Positions 1 through 9,909 of a DNA stretch of 64,000 nt are shown here, in pieces. The stretch lies in contig CM040088.1 of the NCBI GenBank assembly GCA_022496805.1, positions 43,365,436-43,429,435 on the forward strand. The letters are read 5' to 3'. The notes beneath the pieces were generated by a model. That model did no database searches, had not been told where the DNA came from, and was given only the letters and a program-made list of their open reading frames with translations. Numbering within the stretch: the first letter of the stretch is position 1; every line of letters begins with the position of its first letter. The stretch is from Pohlia nutans. Taxonomy: Eukaryota; Streptophyta; Bryopsida; Bryales; Mniaceae. The position numbers were made by a program, and so were the translations under genes.

Positions 1-890
1 GTCCGCATGGATGTCCGCAAGGATGTCCGCACGGATGTCCGCATCGATGTCCGCAAGGATGTCCGCAAGGGTGTCTGCATGGATGTCCGCATGGATGTCC
101 GCATGGATGTCCGCATGCATATCTGCATGGATGACCGCAAGGATGTCCGCACGGATGTCCGCATGCACATCCACATAGATGTCCGCACGGATGACTGCAT
201 GACCGCAAAGATGTCCGCATGGATGTCCGCAAGGATGTCCGTATGGATGTCCGTATGGATGTCCGCACGGATGTCCGCATGGATGTCTGCACGGATGTCC
301 GTATGGATGTCCGCATGAATGTCCGCAAGGATGTCTGTATGGATGTCCGCACGGATGTCCGCACAGCTGACCGCATGGATGTCCGCATGCATGTCTGCAT
401 GGATGTCCGCACGGATGTCCGCGGGGATGTCCGCATGGATGACCGCATGCACATCCACATAGACGTCCGCACGGATGCCTGCATGACTGCAAGGATGTCC
501 GCACGGATGTCTGCATGGATGTCCGTATGGACGTCTGCACGGATGTCCGTATGGACGTCTGCACGGATGTCTGCACGGATGTCCTTATGGATATCCGCAC
601 GGATGTCCCCACAGATGTCGCACGGATGTCCGCACAGCTGACCGCATGGATGTCCGCATGCATGTCTGCATCGATGTCCGCGGGGATGTCCACATCGATG
701 GCCGCATGGATGTCCGAATGGATTTCCGCCTCAATGTCCGCATGCATGTCCGCATGGATGTGCGCATGCATGTCTGCATCAATGTCCGCATGAATGTTCG
801 CAAAAAGGAGCGCATCGATGTCCGCCCGAATGTCCACATCGATGTCTGCATGGATGTCCGAATGGATGTCCGCAGGAATGTCCCATGTTT
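1..890. repeat. Degenerate 12-bp minisatellite with higher-order repeats
   Basis: Head-to-tail variants of a 12-mer close to GATGTCCGCATG fill this stretch. Common variants end in AAG or ACG, or carry TCTGC in place of TCCGC. Rarer variant blocks recur: GCACATCCACATAG at about 165 and 449, and GCACAGCTGACCGC at about 361 and 632. This shows a higher-order period of about 270-285 bp. Because 12 is divisible by 3 and the unit lacks stops, several frames stay open and read as four-residue MDVR-like repeats, but the frame changes within the array and no gene structure is seen. The repeat decays towards 890. Its left edge is outside the window. Confidence 0.9.
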
Positions 891-997
891 CGTGAAACGA
901 AGCATTGCCTTTCGTGATGTCCTCATGGACATCATTGCGTATGTACCACTTCTTTTGCTGAATGTGTTTTTAAATGTGGTTCAGTGGATATGAGCAC

Positions 998-1019
998 TTT
1001 GACCGGTTGCCCGGTCAAA
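998..1019. other. Perfect inverted repeat (9-bp arms, 4-nt loop)
   Basis: TTTGACCGG, loop TTGC, CCGGTCAAA. It lies about 100 bp beyond the end of the minisatellite. It could form a hairpin in single-stranded DNA or RNA. No function can be assigned; it may mark the end of an old element. Confidence 0.6.
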
Positions 1020-3329
1020 ATGTCATACGATCGGCCGAGTGGTGGAGTGAAACCTAAACTCCAAGCAATGGACTCCTACGTATAGTGGTAAGAACCGCAA
1101 TTTTAACTATGCTCATACAAGGAAATGGTAGTGGGCCAATTTGACCAAATAATTGATTTTCATGAGGCTTTTCCACCCTCAACCAAAAATGACAGCATAG
1201 AGAACCCTAGTGAAAAGCTTGCCAAACCACCGAAATGACCTCAATTTCATGCCATTTACTCATGCATACCTCACATTCAAAAGTGAGGTTAGTTTTAGGG
1301 TTAACAATGGTGGGATAGAGGGGAATTGCACCTCTTATCCAAAATGGCAGCATACTAATTTGGTCCAAATGGTCACCAAAAATTGCTCTAATTGACACAC
1401 TAATCTAACCATACATTCTACTAACTCAATGCATGGACAAGGAGGTGGTGAGATACATCTCAATGAACCCATCCATTTCTCCAACCTAGGCACACAAAAT
1501 GAACTAAATTGAATGGTCATGGGTCGAATAAAAACCGGGGCATTTTTCGGCAGCGCTTCCGCGCTATACCGTGCACCGGGAATTTTCTAACCCTAACCAC
1601 CAAACTTCCCAAAACATAAACAACCAATTCAAATGCAGGCCTCACCACCACAAAACAAGGTGACTACACAACCGCACCAGTGCTCGTCCAAGTCGTAAAA
1701 GACTGAAGCAGTGTTCGCCGTGCACAGCTCGCATCGCTTCCTCGTCCGCTGCTTGCATTGCTCACACGCCTCAACGATCACGGCGAGCGATCCTTGAATT
1801 CGGCCTCGATTTCCGACCGCAGCCTCACGTCTTCGATACTGGGCCGGCAGTCTCAATTCTAGTCCAGCAGTCTTGATTCTTGAACACATCAGATCCTTGA
1901 GCACCGTCGGGAATTTCTAACCTCCGATCCTTGAACTACATTTCCCTCGTTTCCCACCTGTCTTTGATCGACGACCTTGCCTCCGCCGACCTGATCCCTG
2001 ATCGCTGATTCCAACCGCTCCCCACCTGCGCCAGTTCGTCCCTCTGCACTCCTGAAATCACGGCTGCCTCAATCCGCCGCTCCTCAGTATCTTGACTCTG
2101 AAATTGAACTCCGAGGGCCGTGATCGTCGACCTGAAACCAAATTTGACCGCCAAATTCAAATCTTCGAACTTGATCATCTACTTCCGCAGGATCTTGACT
2201 ACTGATCTTGGCCGCCAGTCCGCATTAGAATCTTGATTCCGAACTTGAGCTTCCTGAGCCTTGATCGTAATCTTGCAATTTTGGTTCTTCCAGTTTTGCG
2301 GCAGGGCTTTGTTGCAACCCCTACCACTCTCTCGCTACCTTGGCACTGCAAGCCTCGGCCACAGCAATTCTCGGTCTTTGAGCCCTGCACACTCGCCGAC
2401 GCCCTTCCTCCCAGCTCTCGTCCACGTTTCTTCGAACCTATCGCCCTGTTACTCACTTTTCTACCAACCAGTGACCAGCACTCACACCAGCCAAAACGCA
2501 CCGGACTCCGCCTGCATTTCGAACCCCACGTACTGCCTTCCGGGCACTGAACAATCCTTATCTAGTTAAGCTCCAAACCCGATGCGACACTAGCACTTCA
2601 GTGCACCTCAGAATGCGTTCGCAACACCTACTCCAGTGAGCCACAAATTCAATCGCGACGATAGCACTTCCCACTGCTCACGTCTCTTCCAAAATCACCA
2701 ATTCAATCCAACAAATTTCTACCCTAATCCTCTAACCTCTTCTAAACCTCACGAATCTATCAAAACTAGTCAATCCTAATTCCCTTCTTGCTAACTTCAC
2801 TAATCAATCAAAACTATTAAGATCTGACTCTCTAAAATTTCTCCAGAGCTTCGCTACCACAAAAAAGAGACCCTCTTCCCTCTCGCAGGAGGAGAGTTTT
2901 GAACAAAACTCCCACCAAGGAAAGCTACATCCATCCAATCTCGGAATTCATCCATGGGGGTTTTCATCCCCTAACACTAGACTACTAACTCATGTACCAA
3001 TTTCCTATTTTTCCTAACCCGACTTCACTAGGGCTTAACTAGTGCTAACAAGAGTGGGACTTGGCGTCCTTGCCCATGGCCCAAGTCCCATTTTCCTAGT
3101 CTAGAACTACTTTCTATCAGAATCTTAAGAGCAAATTGCACCACAAACGCTCAACAAACCACAATTAGCGGTTAAAACTTAGGACATCCACACAGAATGC
3201 AAAGGAAATAGGAATAAAATCCCACACTAGCAAAACCCTAATTAATTACCTAGCAATTGCGCCAAAATAATTACGCAGCAAAAACGCTGCAAGTAGAACA
3301 ATTAATTGCACAAAATTACGAACAAAGGC
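1020..3329. other. Stretch without a recognisable gene
   Basis: Open frames here are short (at most about 105 codons), overlap on both strands and resemble no family I know. 1780-2300 is rich in degenerate ATCTTGAT/CTTGAACT motifs and in C/T on the plus strand; 2550-3300 is AT-rich. The region lies on the 3' side of the minus-strand pol remnant at 3467-4058, so it may contain that element's 3' UTR and LTR, but I could not find a matching second LTR or a clear PPT. Confidence 0.5.
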
Positions 3330-3410
3330 CGCGGTAAGGGTTTACCGCGCGAGTGAACCGTCTCAACGGTTCACAGGTGTCGGCCATCTGCGGGGTGCTC
3401 GCGAGAGCAC
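3330..3410. other. Cluster of three perfect stem-loops
   Basis: Three perfect inverted repeats, each with a 4-nt loop, lie within 81 bp. They are 3330-3349 (8-bp arms CGCGGTAA/TTACCGCG), 3353-3374 (9-bp arms GTGAACCGT/ACGGTTCAC) and 3395-3410 (6-bp arms GTGCTC/GAGCAC, loop GCGA, a GNRA-type loop). They lie just downstream of the integrase remnant in its direction of reading. A structured 3' UTR or a hairpin-terminated element end are possible readings. Confidence 0.6.
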
Positions 3411-3466
3411 AACGACCCAGAGAACTCGAAGCTCGTGGCAATGTGCCATCCGTTGGGCCCTCACGG

Positions 3467-4058
3467 TCACACATGATATGTTTTGCACCATTTCCCGTTT
3501 GTACGGGATGGAAAAAGTGTGCCGTCCAAAGTGGCCAATTGAACCGTGTTGTTCTAGCACACATTAATAATAAAAAACGGTCCTTACCAAAGAGCGCCAA
3601 TTTTTTCAGGAAATTCCCTTTTTGTGTCATCCCGGAGCATGACCATGGTTTCCAAGGATAAATTACGTTTCTTGTGTAGCTGGTCAAACACCACTTTGCG
3701 GCGTCGAGCTACCGTCTCCATGTTTTGCGCACTAAGGCGTCGGGTTTCGTCCAAACCATCTAACATGGGGACCCGATCGTGCATCGTATCCGAAATCGAG
3801 AGTCTAATTTTAGTCGGTTGAACCCCCGGGACTAACGGAATCGTAAGTTGGGCTATTTTTGGTGAAATGCCCTTGAGGTCTTTATACGACCGTGAATAAA
3901 TGTCCCGAAACTCGAGGTCAAGGATTTTATGCCTCTCAACCTTTTCGGGCGACAATTGAGCCTCCATTTTGATGAGTTGGGGCTCATTACCCGTTATCGC
4001 CACGTTCACGTCACGGCAATCATTGACCGGGACCGTGACCCGGTTTGAGGGTCCGGGG
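3467..4058 (-). pseudogene. Element E: internally deleted Ty3/gypsy pol (start of RT joined to integrase C-terminus)
   Basis: Reading leftwards, the first part is the protease-RT linker and RT start of a Ty3/gypsy polyprotein, with the landmark YKDLKGISPKIAQL. It passes without a frame break into an integrase C-terminal region: the stretch RRRKVVFDQLHKKRNLSLE, a GPF core and NNTVQLATLDG. The RT palm, RNase H and integrase catalytic core between them are missing, so about 700-800 residues are deleted. In-frame TAA (3582-3584) and TAG (about 3558) interrupt the tail, which ends at TGA (3467-3469). The right side is cut by the LTR of element A. It cannot encode active enzymes. Confidence 0.75.
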
Positions 4059-4588
4059 TGCCTCGGAATTCTCTCGGAAACTTTCCTAACAGTACTCGGA
4101 AACTTTCCCTCACCTTCGCTCCTACAAAACTACTCGGAACTATCCTGATCTAACAACAATCGCTCTAGAAACTAAAAGCGCGCTGAGAGGAAGAGAGAGA
4201 GCTCCAAAATCTGCAACACAAAGCTAAAGTCGGAAAACATTGTAGCCGGTCTCCGTCGGAGAGCCTTTTATAGACATCATTAGGTTTCCGCATTAACTTG
4301 TCTGTATACTTTTTGAAACTATCCGGGCGCCGAATTTCCCGCCAATCCAGTTTCCGGTGTCCTATTCCGGTTTCCGATCAAACAGAGTGTTCCGGTCGCA
4401 ATTCTATCCGGTTTCCGGTTACTCCCTTAACCTCTATTTTTGATATTTCCTAAACCAATTTAGTTTTCGAGTATGAAACGTTTCCCACTACAAATCACTA
4501 TCTAATTTTTACTTCCGGAAGTGTACTTTCGTATTCCTAACCTATTTTCTACTTTAAAAGACAAAACACGAAAAATTGAGTTGCCACA
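4059..4588 (-). repeat. LTR of element A, copy 1 (left end of the array)
   Basis: About 530 bp on the minus strand, starting TGTGGCAAC at 4588. The part identical to the other copies ends at 4067; extension to 4059 assumes that TGCCTCGG is a diverged form of the TGCTCTCAC seen in the other copies, giving TG...CA ends. A TATA box (TATAAAAGG on the minus strand, near 4266-4272) suggests a promoter reading into the element. The LTR abuts the element E remnant on its left. Confidence 0.8.
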
Positions 4589-4601
4589 TTACCCCTTTTT
4601 C
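4589..4601 (-). other. Polypurine tract of element A, copy 1
   Basis: On the minus strand GAAAAAGGGGTAA lies directly before the TGTGGCAAC start of the LTR, the position where plus-strand DNA synthesis is primed in LTR retrotransposons. Equivalent tracts lie at 22053-22065, 39518-39530 and 56983-56995. Confidence 0.8.
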
Positions 4602-4958
4602 AACTGTGAGCGTCCCTGCGAACATAAGTCTCCTTCACTATCCGTGGATTGTGCTGGAACATACTTCTTCACTCTCGATCCATTCACTCTCGTATCTAAC
4701 CAGTTGCCTTGTAGGTCTTCCAGCTGCAGTGATCCGTTTTCGAAGATCTCGCAGACCCAATAGGGGCCCATTCATCTTGTGTGAAGCTTACCCGAATTTT
4801 TTTTGATGCCGGTTGTCGTAGAGTAGAACCATTTCTCCCTCCCGTATTCCGTGATCTGCAGGAAGCTTCCGGTCGTAGTCTTCTTTTCGTTTTTGCTGAA
4901 CTGCTGATGTTTTCTCCAAGGCTAGGAGTCGAGATTCTTCGGGATGCCCTTTTTAGTG
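4589..4958 (-). pseudogene. Integrase C-terminal remnant of element A, copy 1
   Basis: Minus-strand reading gives a Ty3 integrase tail: SRLLALEKTSAVQQKRKEDY, then EGEMVLLYDNRHQKKF, a 1-nt frame change near 4797, a TGA where the family usually has Trp, and then MGPYWVCEIFENGSLQLEDL to VNGSRVKKYV, ending at TAA inside the PPT. The catalytic core, RT and protease are absent, so element A is non-autonomous. The right side is interrupted by the inverted-repeat segment starting at 4941. It is related to, but distinct from, the integrase of element B. Confidence 0.75.
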
Positions 4959-5571
4959 AGTGTTGGTATCGCAACACAAGGTAAGGACATTCCCCGTGAT
5001 ACCTTAGATTTGCACCTAAAATACCACAAAATGACCTTGAAAGATCGTTCCAAGGATTCTGTGAAGTTTAGAAATCAACTAGAATAAGAATCGAGTCAGA
5101 GACATAATCCGGGCCAAACAACCACCCGGATACTAACCAAAATCCCAAGCCAAGAGACCCAATTACTAGACTTTCCAAGTTCCGGTCGAATATCCAATTC
5201 GGATGATACCTATATCCTATCCGGATTACATCACAACGACAAACTACAACGACCGGATACCACAACTTCCGGTCCACAATTCAATCCGGTCCAGACCGGA
5301 TAGCTAACACTAAAGTGCTGCGGGTTTGATTTGCCTCTGTTTGACCATCAGAGGGACCACCTCTTAGATTTTACTGTGGCAGGCTCGCCACAGCTTCCGT
5401 GGCTTATAGTGGCTGAAGACCCCACTCTCTTCCCTACCCGGAAAGATACACAAACCTAACACAAAAGAAAAAGGACCCGCTTTGATTCCTCACAGGGTCT
5501 CGGATAGAATCCGGAACCCGGGTCACACAGAAATCCCCTCGGAATCCAACACTCGCTAAAAAGGGCATCCC
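4941..5571. repeat. Segment X with 26-bp terminal inverted repeats, copy 1
   Basis: The arms are 4941-4966 and 5546-5571, complementary over 26 bp with one mismatch (GGGATGCCCTTTTTAG at the left edge). Between them lie about 580 bp rich in CCGGAT motifs. These include the hairpin ATCCGGTC-CA-GACCGGAT near 5284-5301 and the inverted repeat TGTGGC/GCCACA near 5380. No coding frame is convincing. An inverted, diverged copy of the inner part is at 60128-60716. It could be a small foldback or MITE-like element, or a rearranged piece of the element A internal region; no clear target duplication was found. Confidence 0.6.
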
Positions 5572-6083
5572 CGTAAGTTCGACGGACTTATGCTAAACCG
5601 GGCGTCTCGGATGAAATCAGCTCCATTCTAGTATACTCTAGCAACTCTCTCGTTAACAGCAGGACCTCACGACAGGTCGGACATTCAACCGGATTACCCC
5701 ATCCGGGAGTTCTAGCGCGGATCAAGATACCCTCCTGATCCACCTAGCCTAACAACGGCTTTCCTACCCGGGAACCGAACCACTAGAGCTGCTGAGGCAA
5801 TTCTGACTCCGCAAAAGACTTACAACCCTACATACCACACAAGACCGGATCTCACTGGCGGATGGGAGACCTCTAAACAATACAAGAGCGCTAACAACCG
5901 GAAACCCAAGTACCCCTCGGAAGACAGTTGAAAGGAATGCAATGCTCTTGAATTACAAAGAAAATACTCCCAGTCCCAAGCGAGGGGACTGAATAAATAC
6001 ACGCGAAAAACTAGAAGGAGGGACCCCACCGGCACCCGAAAATCTCGGACAAACCTTATGTGTCAGGTCCGAGATTTCCGGAT
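5572..6083. other. Non-coding spacer of element A, copy 1
   Basis: I find no gene here. It contains many CCGG-bearing motifs and an inverted repeat with 9-bp arms (ATCTCGGAC at 6042-6050, GTCCGAGAT at 6067-6075). It lies downstream of the element A ORF in the direction of transcription, where a complete element would carry protease and RT. Confidence 0.5.
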
Positions 6084-7046
6084 CTAATCTGCAAAAGTGG
6101 TGGTTCCCACATCCGGGATCCGGGTTCTTATCTGAAACCGGATCCGGATGTAAATCAAATCCGAAATCAAAACAAAAAGTTCTAAGACTAAATCTACGTG
6201 TTCCTCTTGGACTTCTTCCGAGGGGCTGGCACATTCTTCTGAGCTTGCTTCCGAGATCTTCCGGAGTATGTCTTCTTGGTCCATGTACTGCTCCCAAACT
6301 GTTTCCAGGCTGTCCAGGACCAATTGGAACGGATCGACTTCCGGAAACCGGGAGAGCGATCCGGATGCGCCCCTGCTATCGACCGGCGTGGTCTTCACCC
6401 TACTCTTCGGAGTGGGGTTATCCGATCCCATATGCTCCTATTCTGGCTCGGACTCGGATGGGACCTCCGGTTTCGAACTAGAACCAGATTCCCCGTATTT
6501 GAGTAAAGCCTCTTGGATTTGCCAAGACTTTTCCTCATTATTCGTCAACAGATCCTCGTGCTTGTATAGATGATACAAGAAGGGGGAAAGGGGAGAGCCC
6601 TTGTTTTTTCCGACCCCTTGCACGAGTTTCTGCACGAGGTCCCAGGTGAACTGCGCCCAGTCCACCGGACGCTCTCTGGAAAGCGATCCGAAGATCGTGT
6701 TTCCGAGAGTGATGGTAACCCGGTTGGGTTTGTCTGGATTGAAGACAGGGACTAGAAATTCTAGTACCTTGCGTTCTCTTTTATCCGAGCAATCCCCAAT
6801 CGGAAACCCGTCCTTGGGATCAACAAAGTGGGACAACTTACCCTTGACAAAGTCGTCCTTCCGTGATGCTAGGCCGGCTCCTCTGGATCGGAATTTATAC
6901 AGTTCGCGCCATTTGTCCGCCGTCCACCGGCTCGGATCGCAGCGGATGCTCTTGTCGAACTGGTTCGACGCCCCATGCAACACCTCGCGGACCATGCCCT
7001 CCTCCCGGAAGCTCCATGGAACTTCCGAAAGACCTTTGCAACCCAT
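6084..7046 (-). pseudogene. Element A ORF, 3' part, copy 1 (cut by element B)
   Basis: The 3' portion of the single substantial protein of element A. Landmarks are FVDPKDGFPIGDCSDKRERK, VTITLGNTIFGSL, RPVDWAQFTWDLVQKLV and SPLSPFLYHLYKHEDLL. They resemble proteins of unknown function carried by plant LTR retrotransposons (the putative plant transposon protein type). It lies in the gag position, but no zinc knuckle is seen, so 'gag' is unproven. An in-frame TAG at 6438-6440 follows SESEPE, after which the frame stays open to TAG at 6084. The 5' part of the same ORF lies 14.3 kb away at 21371-21530, on the other side of element B. An intact version is at 58478-59605. Confidence 0.7.
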
Positions 7047-7051
7047 CCGCT
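7047..7051. other. Target-site duplication of element B, left side, copy 1
   Basis: CCGCT at 7047-7051 recurs at 21366-21370 on the other side of element B. The empty site in copy 4 (near 59441) reads CTGCT, one base different. Confidence 0.85.
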
Positions 7052-7732
7052 TGTAATAGTATAATTGCAGAAACGGATTGTACAAAAGAGTTCGAACACT
7101 GGGGATTCGCATATCCAAGTATATCGTTGTAATGTCACAATGGAGGAATTATATTTTTCAATAATCTCTTACTTTCTTAGTAAACAGTTACACAACACAA
7201 AGTTGATTGAATAAACCGGAATGATCAATTTGATTATCAATTCAATGTACTCAAATTACAGTCTAGATTAAACTAACCGAAGCAAGATAATAGGGTGCCA
7301 ATTGCAATCCCTAGGCCTGCCATCAACTATGGTCTGACAACATAAAATGACACTCAAAACTCTATCTATACTCTTCACTAGAAAACCACAACCCATAACT
7401 GTAATCCCAAAGAACACAACGGTTGAGATCTGTCTTTCCACTTGTGTCCCAACAAACACCTGAACTCAACTGAACATAACGGAACTATACTGAACTGATT
7501 CCGTAGGAACATATTCTTACCAAACGGACTTAGCGACTAAACCTCAAACGGATATTGAAAACGGACTGACTAAACGGAACGCAAAGTACTGCCAACGAAT
7601 GAACGAGATCTACACAATTCTACACTTAGACTGATTTCAACACCATATTGGACCCCATCCCCTTAACCACCCAAAGTAGAAACAAAGTGATAAAAATGCA
7701 GTTTTATAGACTTAAAAAAATCACTTTCTACA
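7052..7732 (-). repeat. 3' LTR of element B, copy 1
   Basis: 681 bp. On the minus strand it starts TGTAGAAAG at 7732 and ends CTATTACA at 7052, giving TG...CA ends. It pairs with 20684-21365. CTATAAAAC lies about 25 nt inside the start and may be a TATA-like element; the 5' LTR has CTGTAAAAC there. Confidence 0.9.
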
Positions 7733-7746
7733 TAGCCCCACTCTTA
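7733..7746 (-). other. Polypurine tract of element B, copy 1
   Basis: Minus-strand TAAGAGTGGGGCTA directly precedes the 3' LTR. Copies are at 25198-25211 and 42663-42676. Confidence 0.75.
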
Positions 7747-7767
7747 CTGAATGGTGTATCCGCAATT

Positions 7768-9615
7768 TCATAGTACAACTTCAAAAACAGAATCAGCAGC
7801 CTGAATTACTACTAATTCTCCTGGTTCTTCTTCTGCCTGCTCTACGGCTTGAACTGCCAGAACGGGATCTGCTACTGAGGCCAACTCCGTCCCTGGTGCT
7901 GTCATCTCTTCCTGGGGTGCAACGGCCTCTGAACATGTAACTGGCAACATCGCAATGGCATCCAGCCACTCCTCGTCTCTGTCCCTTGATCCGGTTGTAG
8001 ACTCCAGTTACGCTGGTGCCTCCACTACTGCCGTGCTCATACTTTGCACCACCAAGACCTCCGTCGATGTCAGTTTCTCCTCCCCCATTTCCTTAGAAGC
8101 AATGGCTGTGCTCCTCTCTCGTGTATTCCGTACCTTCCGACAGGTTTCCTTATTCAGTACAACAAGATCAGGATCTTCCTCCTCTTCTTCATCCTCATCG
8201 TCATCCTCTGTTTCTTCCTCCAACTCGGGTTCGTACTTCTCCCTGAGTTCTTCATTGTACTCCCCCAAATCTCTGACCTGCTTCTCCAGCAACCTGATCT
8301 TCTGTCGCAGTTTTTCTGAATCCGGGTCTCCACGTTCTTTCGCCTCCGTCTGCACAGCAATACAAGTGACGAACTTTTCCTGCTCCAGCTCCACCAACCG
8401 ATTATCCCTATCCCGTAACAACGTATGTAAGGCGACATTTTCTTGTAAAGCCTTCATCAGCGCCGTATCAAGATTGTCCTTGATCCTCTGGTGCTCAAGC
8501 CTTTTCGCCTTCATTCTGTCCTCCATCGCCTTCTTCTCATCATGCCAAGTTTGACATGCGATTTGATTACGGTCCCGCTCCCGTTTGGCTTCTGCAGCAT
8601 GGAACTCCCTCTCTTTTTCAACTTCCTCCTTCTCTTTCTTGAGCTCCTTCACCGCCTTACTCATCACCACGCAGTCGGCCTTCGTCTATTGCGCTTGCTC
8701 TTGCACGGCTCTGAAATCTGTCATCAATGTAGAGTAGTTCGGCTCCGTTTGCCCCTTAACCCAATCCAGCAATTGCTCCAGACCCACAATGATATGGTCC
8801 TTCAACTTCCCTGGCTCCTTTGATGCTTGCTGAAGTGCGTCTGCCACCCCCTCACCCTCTTCGTCTGACGTTGCGATGGTATGTCCCTCTGGCTGTTTTG
8901 GTGTGGAAGATCTCCGTCGCTGCTTCGTTTGCTTCCTCTTCACACTTGGGCTGCCCATCTCCGTTACTGAAGTCTTCTTCTTTTGAGGCTGCAGCTGCTG
9001 TTGTGGCCGTAGTCGATTGGCTGACTTCAGAACGGGCTGAGACACCACCTCCTTCTCTTTCGCATTTCCCACCCAAGTGTTCCGTTCTGCTTCCAAGTCT
9101 TGGTCCGACTCCGTCAGCGGCTGGTCTAACTAGTACTTCACTGCAATGGAAATGTAGCTCGCTCCCAGCAGTGTCGCAATCTTCCCTGTTTTCCTCTTCG
9201 ATTCCAGCTCTTGATAAATCCGTTCCACTACAAACGCTGCCCAATTAAAGACCATCTCGTTGAAGGTCTGCGTCACCGCATACAAGTACTTCTGCGCAAG
9301 GTAGGTGCTATGTCGTCCAAGCACCAACCGTTTCTGGGCGATGCGCATCCACTGTACCATCTCTGGTGAAATCGCTTCACCCGTCTTCCAACCCTGTTTC
9401 TTATCTAACGCCTCCACTCCCGTTTTAAAATACATGGCTGGGTCGTAATCGGGAGGCGGCTTTGCATCACCGATCCCCAATTCTCCACTTGGTAGGTACA
9501 GCGCCTTGTGCAACAGTAATTCATCGATTATAATGCGCCTCCCCTTCACTATGCTGCTCCCGTCATTAATGTTATAGTTCTGCAAGAACACATTCACCAG
9601 CAGGAATGCTGTCAT
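7768..9615 (-). pseudogene. Element B accessory ORF (616 codons with three in-frame TAA/TAG), copy 1
   Basis: One frame runs from ATG at 9615 to TGA at 7768-7770, interrupted only by TAG (9130-9132), TAG (8686-8688) and TAA (8008-8010), with no frame shift over 1.85 kb. The first 160 residues (GRRIIIDELLLHKALYLPSG; ISPEMVQWMRIAQKRLVLGR) resemble the conserved accessory domain of plant LTR elements, of unknown function. The middle is basic and Gln/Ser-rich. The last third is a long charged coiled coil (VKELKKEKEEVEKEREFHA onward), an acidic DDDEDEEEEED run and a Glu/Ala-rich tail. It lies between the methyltransferase-like gene and the PPT, where retrotransposons often carry extra ORFs. If TAA/TAG are true stops it is a pseudogene; if read as Gln it is intact. 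Confidence 0.7.
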
Positions 9616-9646
9616 GTGAGCGGTGAGCGGTGAGCAGTGAGCAGTA
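9616..9646. repeat. Short tandem GTGAGCG/GTGAGCA repeat, copy 1
   Basis: About four 7-8-bp units directly upstream (in reading direction) of the accessory ORF start. Present in all three copies. Confidence 0.6.
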
Positions 9647-9909
9647 ATTACACAATTTTTTTGTAAACTATGTTCACTAAAACAGGCCCTATAACTGCGG
9701 TTTTAAGATGAATTCACATGCGAGTTGCGAGCCAAGTTGGCAGCAGTTTTTATATACAGCAAATACAAACACAATAACAACGAATGGATACAAATATTGC
9801 ATTAGACTACAACCGCGGTTACAGATCCATTTTGGACAATATGTTAATATAATTTCCAAACCAGTGGGGATGTGAGAAATACAAATACTATTGAATTTAT
9901 TTATTATAG

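Noticed and set aside
7..993. Open frames of 90-140 codons with MDVR-like repeats
   Set aside because: They come from a stop-free 12-bp tandem repeat, exist in several frames and on both strands, and change frame inside the array.
1585..1602. Telomere-like CTAACCCTAACC
   Set aside because: Only about two units, in an otherwise ordinary context; not a telomeric tract.
5953..6297. Minus-strand frame of 114 codons overlapping the element A ORF tail
   Set aside because: It has no family resemblance; the competing frame continues the element A ORF across one TAG.
6601..7056. Plus-strand frame of 151 codons (and 58995-59687, 230 codons)
   Set aside because: Antisense to the element A ORF, which has recognisable conserved blocks on the minus strand.
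7955..8554. Plus-strand Ser-rich frame of 199 codons (also at 25420 and 42885)
   Set aside because: It is the antisense shadow of the acidic coiled-coil part of the accessory ORF; the Ser run mirrors the Asp/Glu run.
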